Source of the DNA: Nostoc sphaeroides
GTDB lineage: Bacteria; Cyanobacteriota; Cyanobacteriia; Cyanobacteriales; Nostocaceae
NCBI RefSeq assembly: GCF_003443655.1
Contig: NZ_CP031941.1
Location: 615,501 to 679,500, forward strand
Direction of reading: 5' to 3'
Length of the DNA: 64,000 bases
Shown: piece by piece, positions 34,656-43,145 of the stretch
Position numbering within the stretch: position 1 is the stretch's first letter
Layout of the letters: the number at the start of each line of letters is the position of its first letter
Translations under genes and position numbers: made by a program
The notes under the pieces: generated by a model
Databases searched by the model: none
Told to the model about the DNA's origin: nothing
Seen by the model: only the letters and a program-made list of their open reading frames with translations

Positions 34656-37600
34656 ATGAAACGCATCGTCTTGGTTGCTGGGTTTGAATCGTTTAACGCT
34701 GACTTGTATAGAAAAGCAGCTTTTTTGGCTAACTCTCGCACTCCTGAGTTGGATATTCGGGTATTTAGCGATCGCGATCTTACCAATAAACGCACTGAGG
34801 TAGAAACAGCACTTGATGGCGCTGATGTGTTTTTCGGTAGCCTCCTATTTGATTATGACCAGGTTGTGTGGTTGCGCGATCGCATTGCCCAAATTCCCAT
34901 CCGTCTGGTATTTGAGTCAGCCTTAGAATTGATGAGTTTAACCAAGCTGGGTGACTTTGCCATTGGCGACAAACCCAAAGGAATGCCCAAACCAGTTAAA
35001 TTCATCCTCGACAAATTTAGCAACGGACGAGAAGAAGACAAACTCGCTGGTTATATCAGCTTCTTAAAAATTGGCCCCAAACTACTGAAATACGTACCAG
35101 TGCAAAAAGTCCAAGACTTACGCAACTGGTTAATTATCTATGGTTATTGGAATGCTGGCGGTTCAGAAAACGTCGCTTCATTATTCTGGACACTAGCAGA
35201 AAAATATTTAAATTTAAAAGTCGGCGACATACCCCCGCTAATTGAAACCCCCAACATCGGATTACTCCACCCTGACTATCCAGGATTTTTTGAATCCCCC
35301 CGCGACTATTTAGAATGGCATAAAACCCATTGTAGAGACGCGATTCATCGCGTCTATTGGGAAGACGCGATGAATCGCGTCCCTACAAAACCAGTTATCG
35401 GAATTCTCCTCTACCGAAAACACGTCATCACCAAACAGCCCTATATTCCCCAACTAATTCGCAGTTTTGAAAAAGCCGGCTTAACTCCTTTACCCATATT
35501 CATCAACGGCGTAGAAGGACATGTAGCAGTACGAGATTTAATGACAACCGACCATGAAATTCAGCAACGAAAACTAGGTAATATAGAAACTCCCTCACTA
35601 TCAAGTGAAGCAGTAAAAGTAGATGCGATTGTTTCCACAATTGGCTTTCCTCTCGTGGGTGGCCCGGCTGGTTCAATGGAAGGTGGCCGTCAAATAGAAG
35701 TAGCAAAGCGCATCCTCACTGCCAAGAATGTCCCTTATATTGTTGCTGCACCACTATTAATTCAAGATATTTCTTCGTGGACGTGCCAAGGTATCGGCGG
35801 ATTGCAAAGTGTAGTGTTATACGCCTTACCAGAATTAGATGGGGCGATTGATACCGTTCCCCTTGGTGGTTTGGTGGGCGAAAATATTTATCTGGTTCCC
35901 GAACGGGTGCAGCGATTAATTGGTAGGGTAAAAACTTGGGTGGCTTTGCGGCAAAAACCTGCATCTGAACGCAAGATTGCAATTATTTTATATGGGTTTC
36001 CCCCAGGTTATGGGGCTGTAGGTACAGCTGCATTATTAAATGTGCCGCGTAGTTTGCTGAAGTTTCTCCATGCACTCAAAGAACAAGGTTACACCGTTGG
36101 AGATTTACCAGAAGATGGGGAAGAATTGATTCGCTGGGTGAAAGAAGCGGATGAAATTGATGATACAAAAAATATTCCCGCGTCTGTTAATGCCCGTACT
36201 TTAGAAAAATGGCTGGGATATCTGCAAACATCTCGCATCGAAAAACAATGGAAATCTCTCACGGGAACTGGTATTAAAACTTATGGCGACGAATTCCAGA
36301 TTGGCGGTGTGCAATTAGGCAATGTGTGGATAGGTGTACAACCACCTTTGGGGATACAAGGCGACCCGATGCGTTTAATGTTTGAACGGGATTTAACGCC
36401 ACATCCGCAATATGCTGCTTATTATAAATGGCTACAAAATGAGTTTCAAGCTGATGCTGTAGTTCACTTTGGAATGCATGGGACGGTGGAATGGTTGCCT
36501 GGTTCGCCGTTGGGTAATACGGGTTATTCTTGGTCGGATATTCTGTTAGGAAATTTGCCTAATCTATATATATATGCGGCGAATAATCCGTCTGAGTCGA
36601 TGTTGGCGAAACGTCGCGGTTATGGTGTGTTGATTTCTCATAATGTACCGCCTTATGGTCGCGCAGGTTTGTATAAGGAATTGGTGGCGTTGCGGGATTT
36701 GATTGCGGAGTATCGGGAAGATCCACAAAAGAATTATGTTTTGAAGGAAGGGATTTGTAAAAAGATTTTGGATTCTGGGTTGGATGCTGATTGTCCGTTT
36801 GCGGATGCTAAACGGTTGGGGATTGCGTTTACGCCGGAGAATGTGCGGATGTTTAGTGGTCATGCTTTTGATGATTATTTGGTGGAGTTGTATGGATATT
36901 TGCAGGTTTTAGAAAATCGGTTGTTTTCTTCGGGGTTGCATGTTTTGGGGGAAAAGCCGAGTGAGGAGGAGTTGGAGGGGTATTTGGAGGCTTATTTTGG
37001 AGACGAACCGCCAAGACGCCAAGAACGCCAAGAGGAAGAAAAGCAAATTACAGATTTGTTGATGCAGTCTACGGATGAGTTAACGAATTTGTTGAGGGGG
37101 TTGAATGGGGAGTATATTCCGCCTGCGCCTGGTGGGGATTTGTTAAGGGATGGGGCTGGGGTTTTGCCGACTGGGAGGAATATTCATGCTTTAGATCCTT
37201 ATCGGATGCCTTCGCCTGCTGCTTATGAACGGGGACGGGAAATTGCCCAAAAAATTATCGCCCAGCATTTGGATGAATATGGTAAATATCCTGAAACGGT
37301 GGCGGTGATGTTATGGGGGTTGGATGCGATTAAAACTAAGGGTGAATCTTTGGGGATTCTTTTGGAGTTGGTGGGGGCTGAACCTATTAAGGAAGGAACT
37401 GGTAGGGTTGTTCGTTATGAGTTGAAGCCGTTGGCGGAGGTTGGATATCCCCGCATTGATGTGTTGGGTAATTTGTCTGGGATTTTTCGGGATAGTTTTG
37501 TAAATATTATCGAATTATTAGATGATTTATTTCAACGGGCGGCTGATGCTGATGAACCGGATGATCAAAATTTTATTAGAAGACACGCTTTAGCTTTAAA

Positions 37601-38345
37601 AGCCCAAGGTGTGGAAAATGCATCAGCGAGATTGTTTTCTAATCCGGCGGGTGATTTTGGTTCTTTGGTAAACGATCGCGTGGTTGATGGGAACTGGGAA
37701 TCTGGTGAGGAGTTGGGGAATACTTGGCAAAGTCGCAATGTATTCAGCTATGGGAGAGAAGATAAGGGTCAAGCTAGACCGGAAGTGTTGAATACTTTGT
37801 TAAAAACTAGCGATCGCATTGTTCAAGAAATTGATTCGGTAGAATATGGTTTAACTGATATTCAAGAATATTACGCCAATACGGGCGGTTTGAAAAGGGC
37901 AGCAGAAAAACAAGGCGGTAAGAAGGTTACAACCAGCTTTGTGGAAAGTTTCTCGAAGGATACTACACCGCGCAATTTAGATGATTTGCTGCGAATGGAG
38001 TATCGCACTAAGTTGGTAAATCCCAAATGGGCGCAAGCGATGGCGAATCAAGGTTCTGGTGGTGCTTTTGAAATTTCCCAACGGATGACGGCGTTGATTG
38101 GTTGGGGTGGTACTGCCGATTTTACCGATGATTGGGTTTATGACCAAGCGGCTGATACTTATGCTTTAGATGCAGAGATGGCGGATAAATTACGTAAGGC
38201 AAATCCTGAAGCTTTTCGCAATATTTTAGGGAGAATGTTGGAAGCGCATGGGCGGGGTTTCTGGGAAGCTGATGGTGATAAGTTGGATAAGTTGCGGCAA
38301 TTGTATGAGTTGACAGATGAGGAATTGGAAGGTGTGACAGTTTAG
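34656..38345 (+). CDS. chlH: Magnesium chelatase subunit H (ChlH/BchH family)
   Basis: A 1229-residue porphyrin-binding subunit that, with ChlI and ChlD, inserts Mg into protoporphyrin IX. ChlH motifs include LRNWLIIYGYWNAGGSENV, GFPLVGGPAGSMEGGRQIEV (about 331-350), IILYGFPPGYGAVGTAALLN, VHFGMHGTVEWLPGSPLGNT and LIGWGGTADFTDDWVY near the end. It is about 100 residues shorter than the usual cyanobacterial ChlH and has a different N-terminus, so it may be a second, BchH-like paralogue. Residues about 226-245 ([19 protein letters not shown]) are translated palindromic repeats, and PPRRQERQEEE (about 787-797) is translated from a CGCCAAGA repeat. Base composition changes from C-rich to G/T-rich around 36.4 kb. 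Confidence 0.9.
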   Translation: MKRIVLVAGFESFNADLYRKAAFLANSRTPELDIRVFSDRDLTNKRTEVETALDGADVFFGSLLFDYDQVVWLRDRIAQIPIRLVFESALELMSLTKLGDFAIGDKPKGMPKPVKFILDKFSNGREEDKLAGYISFLKIGPKLLKYVPVQKVQDLRNWLIIYGYWNAGGSENVASLFWTLAEKYLNLKVGDIPPLIETPNIGLLHPDYPGFFESPRDYLEWHKTHCRDAIHRVYWEDAMNRVPTKPVIGILLYRKHVITKQPYIPQLIRSFEKAGLTPLPIFINGVEGHVAVRDLMTTDHEIQQRKLGNIETPSLSSEAVKVDAIVSTIGFPLVGGPAGSMEGGRQIEVAKRILTAKNVPYIVAAPLLIQDISSWTCQGIGGLQSVVLYALPELDGAIDTVPLGGLVGENIYLVPERVQRLIGRVKTWVALRQKPASERKIAIILYGFPPGYGAVGTAALLNVPRSLLKFLHALKEQGYTVGDLPEDGEELIRWVKEADEIDDTKNIPASVNARTLEKWLGYLQTSRIEKQWKSLTGTGIKTYGDEFQIGGVQLGNVWIGVQPPLGIQGDPMRLMFERDLTPHPQYAAYYKWLQNEFQADAVVHFGMHGTVEWLPGSPLGNTGYSWSDILLGNLPNLYIYAANNPSESMLAKRRGYGVLISHNVPPYGRAGLYKELVALRDLIAEYREDPQKNYVLKEGICKKILDSGLDADCPFADAKRLGIAFTPENVRMFSGHAFDDYLVELYGYLQVLENRLFSSGLHVLGEKPSEEELEGYLEAYFGDEPPRRQERQEEEKQITDLLMQSTDELTNLLRGLNGEYIPPAPGGDLLRDGAGVLPTGRNIHALDPYRMPSPAAYERGREIAQKIIAQHLDEYGKYPETVAVMLWGLDAIKTKGESLGILLELVGAEPIKEGTGRVVRYELKPLAEVGYPRIDVLGNLSGIFRDSFVNIIELLDDLFQRAADADEPDDQNFIRRHALALKAQGVENASARLFSNPAGDFGSLVNDRVVDGNWESGEELGNTWQSRNVFSYGREDKGQARPEVLNTLLKTSDRIVQEIDSVEYGLTDIQEYYANTGGLKRAAEKQGGKKVTTSFVESFSKDTTPRNLDDLLRMEYRTKLVNPKWAQAMANQGSGGAFEISQRMTALIGWGGTADFTDDWVYDQAADTYALDAEMADKLRKANPEAFRNILGRMLEAHGRGFWEADGDKLDKLRQLYELTDEELEGVTV
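35332..35387. repeat. Two GACGCGAT palindromes inside chlH
   Basis: GTAGAGACGCGATTCATCGC followed by GTCTA (35332-35356) and AAGACGCGATGAATCGCGTC followed by CCTACA (35362-35387) are adjacent family members, both read in the frame that gives DA(I/M)(H/N)RV. No stop arises. Confidence 0.88.
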
Positions 38346-38393
38346 TGAGTTGGGTATGTTAGGCATTGTTAATGCATTTCAAGAGCAAATTAT

Positions 38394-38615
38394 ATGGAAA
38401 ATTCTTTCACTGCTGTATTTGAAAAGATAGATGATTGGTATATCGGTTACGTCCAAGAGTTACCCGGTGCAAATGTCCAAGAAAGAACTCTGGAAGAAGC
38501 TAGAGAAAGTCTACGGGAAGCGATAGAGTTGATTCTAATCTCAAATCGGGAACTCGCAGAGCAACAAATTTCCGGTAAAGATGTCGTCCGTGAACAGATT
38601 AATGTCAAATTATAG
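38394..38615 (+). CDS. hicB: HicB-family antitoxin
   Basis: A 73-residue HicB-like protein. FTAVFEKIDDWYIGYVQELP followed by GANVQERTLEEARESLREAI is the partial RNase H-like fold of HicB, with the conserved GAxxQ turn and the long helix. There is no C-terminal DNA-binding extension, as in the short HicB subgroup. It precedes hicA and overlaps its GTG by one base. Its partner toxin is broken (next entry), so it may persist only as an orphan. It starts 48 bp after the chlH-like gene. Confidence 0.85.
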   Translation: MENSFTAVFEKIDDWYIGYVQELPGANVQERTLEEARESLREAIELILISNRELAEQQISGKDVVREQINVKL

Positions 38616-38800
38616 TGAAAAGACGTGAATTGATTCGCCATTAGGAAAAGAACGGCTGTTTGTTCCTTCGAGAGGGCGGAAGGCATACGATTTATTACAA
38701 TCCATCAAACAACAGAACCTCCGCAGTTCCAAGGCATACTGAGATTGTTGAGATTCTAGCTATCAAGATTTGCAAAGATTTGGAGATTTCCCCACCCTAG
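38615..38800 (+). pseudogene. hicA: hicA toxin gene with an early nonsense codon
   Basis: The frame starting GTG at 38615 reads VKRRELIRH, then TAG (38642-38644), then EKNGCLFLREGGRHTIYYNP and on through SAVPRHTEIVEILAIKICKD to a stop at 38798-38800. All HicA landmarks are present (GG-RH catalytic region, VPRH, KICKDL), at the normal 60-residue length. The only defect is TAG in the position where HicA has Leu (a single-base change from TTG). A new start after the stop is not evident, so the toxin is probably inactive. Confidence 0.88.
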
Positions 38801-38816
38801 TCAAAAACCTTGAAAT

Positions 38817-38892
38817 GTGTAGGTTGGGTTGAGGAACGAAACCCAACATTTCGGGACTTTGTTGGGTAACGCTAAAGCTTAACCCAACAAAG
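38817..38892. repeat. TGTAGGTTGGGTTG inverted repeat
   Basis: TGTAGGTTGGGTTGAGGAAC followed by GAAACCCAACA is paired with TTGTTGGGTAACGCTAAAGC followed by TTAACCCAACAAA. The family also occurs at 25431, 41896 and 58739. Confidence 0.75.
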
Positions 38893-38939
38893 CAATTTTC
38901 CACAAAGCCAAGCGTATTGCCTTTTAACCAGGCTTACAG

Positions 38940-38989
38940 AAATTTAGAGTAGGGTAGCACAGCTAGCTGTGCTACCCTACTCTAAATTT
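38940..38989. repeat. Perfect 50-bp palindrome
   Basis: The half 38940-38964 (AAATTTAGAGTAGGGTAGCA followed by CAGCT) is exactly complementary to 38965-38989, with no spacer and no mismatch. As RNA or single-stranded DNA it would form a 25-bp stem. No run of T follows, so it is not a normal terminator. Confidence 0.95.
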
Positions 38990-38999
38990 AATTATTAAA

Positions 39000-39132
39000 G
39001 GGTCTGATCTGATTGAACAAGTTTTAGCATTTCAACAAGAAATTAACGCCTGTCTCAATACAGTGGCAGATCCTTTGTGGGTGACAACTCATCTGAAATC
39101 TGATGAGGAAAAACTACGGATTTCAACCTACA
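39000..39132 (+). pseudogene. Possible gene fragment
   Basis: A short open stretch encodes LIEQVLAFQQEINACLNTVA followed by DPLWVTTHLKSDEEKLRIST, which looks like real protein sequence. It lacks a start and runs into the repeats of the next gene. The family was not recognised; it may be the fragment of a deleted gene. Confidence 0.35.
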
Positions 39133-39161
39133 GGAGGTTTACAACTCGGAGTCAGAAACCC

Positions 39162-40025
39162 TCAGATCGGTGGTTCGGGGTCAGAAACCGTCAGATCGGT
39201 GGTCTTACCACTACCAGGGTAGGTTTTGTTGATATTTTGGTCAACGTTGCGATAGCCAACACTACCGTCAGACTTGCGGAAGTAAATTCCGCCTTCGGAT
39301 TGAGGATCGCCAACTAATTGCACCTTATTGTCAAGATCGTTATAGATATCCCAGCGCAGAAAGGGAGCAGGTGCCCAACGTGCCCAGCGCCCATTAGTGG
39401 TAATCGCCCATAAGCGACCAGATTTGCCGACTGCGATTTGGTTGGCAGTGATACCAGGGAAGGTTTTGTTGATATTTTGGTCAACGTTGCGATAGCCAAC
39501 ACTACCGTCAGACTTGCGGAAATAAATTCCACCCTCCGACAAAGGATCGCCAACTAATTGCACCTTATTGTCAAGATCGTTGTAGATATCCCAACGCAGA
39601 AAGGGAGCAGGTGCCCAACGTGCCCAGCGCCCATCAGTGGTAATCGCCCATAAGCGACCAGATTGGCCGACTGCGATTTGCTTGGCAGTGATACCAGGGA
39701 AGGTTTTGTTGATATTTTGGTCAACGTTGCGATAGCCGACACTACCATCTGACTTCAAGAAGTAAACGGCACTTTTATTTGTTGGATCGGCAACTATTTG
39801 CACCTTATTGTCAAGATCGCTATAGAAATCCCAGCGCAGAAAGGGAGCAGGTGCCCAACGTGCCCAGGAAAAAGTATTTTGAATAATCGCCCAAGGGCTT
39901 GAGGTATCTGGGCCTGCCAATGCTGAGTCGTTGTGCGCTAAACAAATAATCGAGAAGGTAGTCAGCCCAACCATTGGAATAGTTACCAAGGGTTGAATAA
40001 ATTTCCGTAACTTTACAATGCTCAT
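39162..40025 (-). CDS. Exported protein of three 80-residue repeats (tectonin-like)
   Basis: A 287-residue protein. An N-terminal signal segment (hydrophobic about 13-37, ending NDSALAG) is followed by three tandem units of 80 residues and a partial fourth. Each contains RWARWAPAPFLRWD, YNDLDNKVQLVGDP, YFRKSDGSVGYRNVDQNINK and a linker IAVGKSGRLWAIT. The pattern GRLWAITxDG/RWARW resembles tectonin or tachylectin-type beta-propeller blades, which bind sugars. Units 1-3 are nearly identical in DNA (240-bp period, for example 39361 and 39601), indicating recent amplification or gene conversion. Probable extracellular or periplasmic lectin-like protein; binding is inferred. Confidence 0.75.
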   Translation of the reverse strand: MSIVKLRKFIQPLVTIPMVGLTTFSIICLAHNDSALAGPDTSSPWAIIQNTFSWARWAPAPFLRWDFYSDLDNKVQIVADPTNKSAVYFLKSDGSVGYRNVDQNINKTFPGITAKQIAVGQSGRLWAITTDGRWARWAPAPFLRWDIYNDLDNKVQLVGDPLSEGGIYFRKSDGSVGYRNVDQNINKTFPGITANQIAVGKSGRLWAITTNGRWARWAPAPFLRWDIYNDLDNKVQLVGDPQSEGGIYFRKSDGSVGYRNVDQNINKTYPGSGKTTDLTVSDPEPPI

Positions 40026-40141
40026 AGTTTAACCGTGGTTAAAGTATAGGATAGATTCTCATTCAGCACTTAAAGGTCTTGGGGCAAACGTAACCGTTGA
40101 CACTCCCCCATACTGATCAAAGAAAAATCAAGGGTTTCGAC

Positions 40142-40203
40142 AATTTTGTCTTGGGGAGAGTCAATAATTACTCGTTTGTCTTGGGGAGAGTCAATAATTA
40201 CTC
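40142..40203. repeat. 29-bp direct duplication
   Basis: TTGTCTTGGGGAGAGTCAAT followed by AATTACTCG occurs twice in direct succession (about 40146 and 40175). A short frame runs through it (40097-40381) but its protein quality is low. Confidence 0.7.
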
Positions 40204-40507
40204 GAAAACTCTCCAAGAGGTTTTCTTGGTTAGATTTCAAGTAATATTACGTAAAAGAAAACGATCTGTTCTTTACACGCAAAAATATCATACACTAAAT
40301 CCCTGGAATTATATTATTGAACAAAAAAGATTTATTCTCGTCAATTATGGTTCTGTTAGCGAATTGCAATTTCTGGTGTAAGCAGCTATGACGTTTCAAG
40401 GCTGTGAAGATAGCGATCGCATTTTGCCAACAGAGCCAATTGAGTAATATAACTTCAAAATAAGTTGTATCCTAGTAATTTTTTATACTAAACTAATCAA
40501 AATTTTC

Positions 40508-40608
40508 TACTGACAATGCGATTGTTTCTACTGACAATGCCATTGTCTCAACTGACAATGCCATTGTTTCAACTGACAATGCCATTGTTTCAACTGACAA
40601 TGGGATTA
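40508..40608. repeat. Tandem 21-bp array with internal dyad
   Basis: About five copies of a 21-bp unit, TTTCAACTGACAATGCCATTG-like. Each contains the dyad ACAATG-C-CATTGT. It lies about 520 bp upstream of the small basic protein at 41129. The whole gap 40026-41128 has no supported gene. Confidence 0.85.
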
Positions 40609-40756
40609 TTTTTGATTTATGCAAAAGGTTTAATCTCAGACAACAAGCAAAAGTGATGTCTACGATGGTCACTGAAGCTCACTCGAAGTGCGGGCTACGC
40701 CTACGCTCTTACGCTTGAGGTTGTAAAAATTTAAACCTTTGCAGCTAATGTTCTTC

Positions 40757-40945
40757 CATGTATAAGAAAGGCTTAAGTTTTTCTTGCAAATGTATAAGTC
40801 GTTGCTGCAAACGCTTAATACTTTGCAACAAAGGTTCTTCCATGTATAAGAAAGGCTTAAGTTTTTCTTGCAAATGTATAAGTCGTTGCTGCAATTGTTT
40901 AATGCTTTGCAACAAATGTTCTTCCATGTATAAGAAAGGCTTAAA
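40757..40945. repeat. Tandem 84-bp array (4 x 21 bp)
   Basis: Two full units and a partial third, beginning ATGTATAAGAAAGGCTTAAG at 40757, 40841 and 40925. Each 84-bp unit is made of four related 21-bp parts. The minus strand is open for about 60 codons and gives heptads such as LLQSIKQLQQRLIHLQEKLK. This is either a coiled-coil gene fragment or a by-product of the 21-bp period; it has no ribosome site. Confidence 0.8.
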
Positions 40946-41128
40946 TCATTGCAGCAATTGTTGTAACGAACTTATGAATCTATTTATTACCGGGAATAAA
41001 ATATAGTCTAAGTGAAATTAACTAAACATTGAGAAATGTAATTGCAACCGATTTGCTATATTTCCCTATGACAATCAGAAGCATTTTAGTATAAAACAGT
41101 ACTATCAACCTAGTAGCAGAGATGTATT

Positions 41129-41569
41129 ATGGCACGTCGTAAAAGAAATTCCAGCGTTTTAGAACGAGCCGATCGCCGGATTGAAAGTTTACAATCTATC
41201 AGTGTACAACTTGACTTTGGCCAAGGATTGACTATACAAGCTTACACCGTGACAATTAACAATCTCCGGTCTAAGCTTGCTGCCTACAACACTGCATTAT
41301 CTACCATTGACAAACTCACAGATGACGTGAATAACGCCGAAAAGGCTGTAATAGCGATGTCAGAAAAAATGTTACTAGGAGTTGGCAGCCGTTACGGTAA
41401 AACCAGCCCAGAATACGAGATGGCGGGTGGTGCTAGACGAGGTAATACTAAGAAGAAGCGAAGCGTATTAGACAATTCTAAAGTCACCAATTCTTTAACA
41501 GCTGATTCTGTGAAGCTTTCTTCTACAAATGGATCTATGAATGGGGTGTCGGGTGCGATCGTGAGTTGA
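41129..41569 (+). CDS. Small basic protein, paralogue of the one at 6317
   Basis: A 146-residue protein of unknown function, sharing the MAR-KRNS start, LSTID, SEK and EY-MAGG blocks with the minus-strand protein at 6317-6676. It differs by a longer C-terminus: basic RRGNTKKKRSVLDNSKVTN followed by a Ser/Thr/Asn-rich tail (about 118-146). The centre is predicted helical. Upstream at 40508-40945 lie 21- and 84-bp tandem arrays; downstream lies a MITE-like element. The ATG start follows GCAGAGATGTATT. DNA binding is suggested only by charge and context. Confidence 0.75.
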   Translation: MARRKRNSSVLERADRRIESLQSISVQLDFGQGLTIQAYTVTINNLRSKLAAYNTALSTIDKLTDDVNNAEKAVIAMSEKMLLGVGSRYGKTSPEYEMAGGARRGNTKKKRSVLDNSKVTNSLTADSVKLSSTNGSMNGVSGAIVS

Positions 41570-41610
41570 AAAAATACGTAGTAGCGTGTCAAGACTAAAT
41601 TGTTGCAATA

Positions 41611-41892
41611 AGGGACTTCCAAGTAAAAAAATATTCTATTGCTATTGTTCACTGTTGACCGTTGACGGTTCACGAGTTTTCAGTCAACAGTCAACAGTCA
41701 ACAGTCAACGACTTTTGCTATTGTTCACTGTTGACCGTTGACGGTTCACGAGTTTTCAGTCAACAGTCAACAGTCAACAGTCAACGACTTTTGCTATTGT
41801 TCACTGTTGACCGTTGACGGTTCACGAGTTTTCAGTCAACAGTCAACAGTCAACGACTTGAATGTGGAATAATTTATTTTTTGGAGTTCCCT
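41611..41892. mobile_element. MITE-like element, copy 2
   Basis: The same terminal inverted repeats as copy 1 at 28793 (AGGGACTTCCAAGTAAAAAA ... TTATTTTTTGGAGTTCCCT). The interior module GCTATTGTTCACTGTTGACC ... GTCAACAGTCAACGACTT is present three times in tandem, against once in copy 1, so this copy is longer. The flanking left base context is AATA and the right is AAAA. Confidence 0.8.
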
Positions 41893-41895
41893 AAA

Positions 41896-42246
41896 ATTTG
41901 TAGGTTGGGTTGAGCTTTAGCGAAACCCAACATTGATCTGTTAGCTTCCTCACCCGCCTGGGAATCAATTCCCAGGCTAATAGCTAAAGTCTACTTTAGT
42001 AGACTAAATATTTTTGAGTATATTTAGTCATCTTCAGATGACTTTTGCTATTAGCAAGGAACTTCAGTTCCTTGCGGGATATCAATTTTACTTTTGTAAC
42101 ATGGGCATCATAAAAAGGATTGAGCGTTTTATTGTGTAGTATCAAGTCGAATTACCCCCCTTAATCCCCCCGATGCATTGGGGGGAAACAGGAAATCTAG
42201 TTCCCTCCCCTTTACAAAAGGAGGGTTAGGGTGGGGTAATTTAACA
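41896..42246. repeat. Cluster of three dispersed repeat families
   Basis: TGTAGGTTGGGTTGAGC/GAAACCCAACA half element (41896-41931). An inverted element at 41953-42079 with TAGCTAAAGTCTACTTTAGT and AGGAACTTCAGTTCCTTGCG related to the inner part of 3114-3545. The C-rich repeat CCCCCCTTAATCCCCCC ... AGGGTTAGGGTGGGG (42150-42246), which is also found inside the STAND gene. No gene is present in 41570-42280. Confidence 0.75.
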
Positions 42247-42280
42247 CGAAAACTCAGTGAGTAAACTATTTCAAACTTGT

Positions 42281-42964
42281 CTATTTCTTCAATTGCTGCA
42301 CAAACGCATTATGTTCCGGTGACTTCAACCCCGCTTGCACTACCTCCAACACTCGCACCATCTGATTGTTTAACAGCGCCTCCACCTCTAACCACAAACC
42401 CGGAAACACCCCAGAGCGAATAATTCCATCTGCGCCGGGAGATAGTAATTGATAGTCGCCATCAATTAGGCAAAACCATTCAATTTTATTCTCGTAAGAT
42501 TGCCAGATTACGTACTCCAACACTCCATTACGACGATAAACCTGCTTTTTGCTTCCTGTATCGATCGCAACGCTACTTGCGGCAATTTCAACAATTAATT
42601 CGGGAGATCCTTCAATATAACCGTCGCGGCTCAAACGGGTTTGTCCGCCTGCGTCTGGTTCAATAAACAGTACTACATCTGGCTGGGGTTCATTGTCTAA
42701 ATCTAGTCTGACTGTTGCGGCATCACTCAAATCAACGCCAGGAGTAAATGATTGGTAGACTCCTAACCAAGTTATCACCCGACTATGGGGTTTGCCATGT
42801 TGCTCATGTCTTAATGGAGATGCCACGTAAACAATTCCTTCAATTAGTTCTGCTTTCTTGATATGGGGTGCAGCCGCATAACGCCGTTCAAATTCAGGAC
42901 GAGTTAAGCGATCGCCACTTTCAAGCGGAGGCAGATGTCTCTGGGCTGAGTACTCTCTAACCAT
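42281..42964 (-). CDS. Uma2-family (DUF820) restriction-endonuclease-fold protein
   Basis: A 227-residue member of the Uma2/DUF820 family, greatly expanded in cyanobacteria. Signature parts are LTRPEFERRYAAAPHIKKAE (about 20-39), LIEGIVYVASP, the core QPDVVLFIEPDAGG with SPELIVEIAASSVAIDTGSK (about 131-150) and KKQVYRRNGVLEYVIW. The Pro-Asp, Glu-Ile-Ala and Lys residues fit a PD-(D/E)xK nuclease fold. Biological roles are mostly unknown. No partner gene adjoins it. Confidence 0.88.
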   Translation of the reverse strand: MVREYSAQRHLPPLESGDRLTRPEFERRYAAAPHIKKAELIEGIVYVASPLRHEQHGKPHSRVITWLGVYQSFTPGVDLSDAATVRLDLDNEPQPDVVLFIEPDAGGQTRLSRDGYIEGSPELIVEIAASSVAIDTGSKKQVYRRNGVLEYVIWQSYENKIEWFCLIDGDYQLLSPGADGIIRSGVFPGLWLEVEALLNNQMVRVLEVVQAGLKSPEHNAFVQQLKK

Positions 42965-43145
42965 TTGTCAATCCTTGGAGTTGCCGGATATTTCTGACTT
43001 TAGCAAACCTCAGTTATCAGTTAGAATTTATTGATTTGCTGCTTTCCTCAAATTCCAAAAATTATAAAGCCCTCAAAGAGGGCATAATATAGAAATTACT
43101 CACGGAGTCAACTCGACTTGAATATGATTCAGATGAGTAAACACC

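Noticed and set aside
40097..40381. 94-codon frame containing a 29-bp duplication
   Set aside because: No recognised family, runs through the duplication and has no ribosome site; weak at best.
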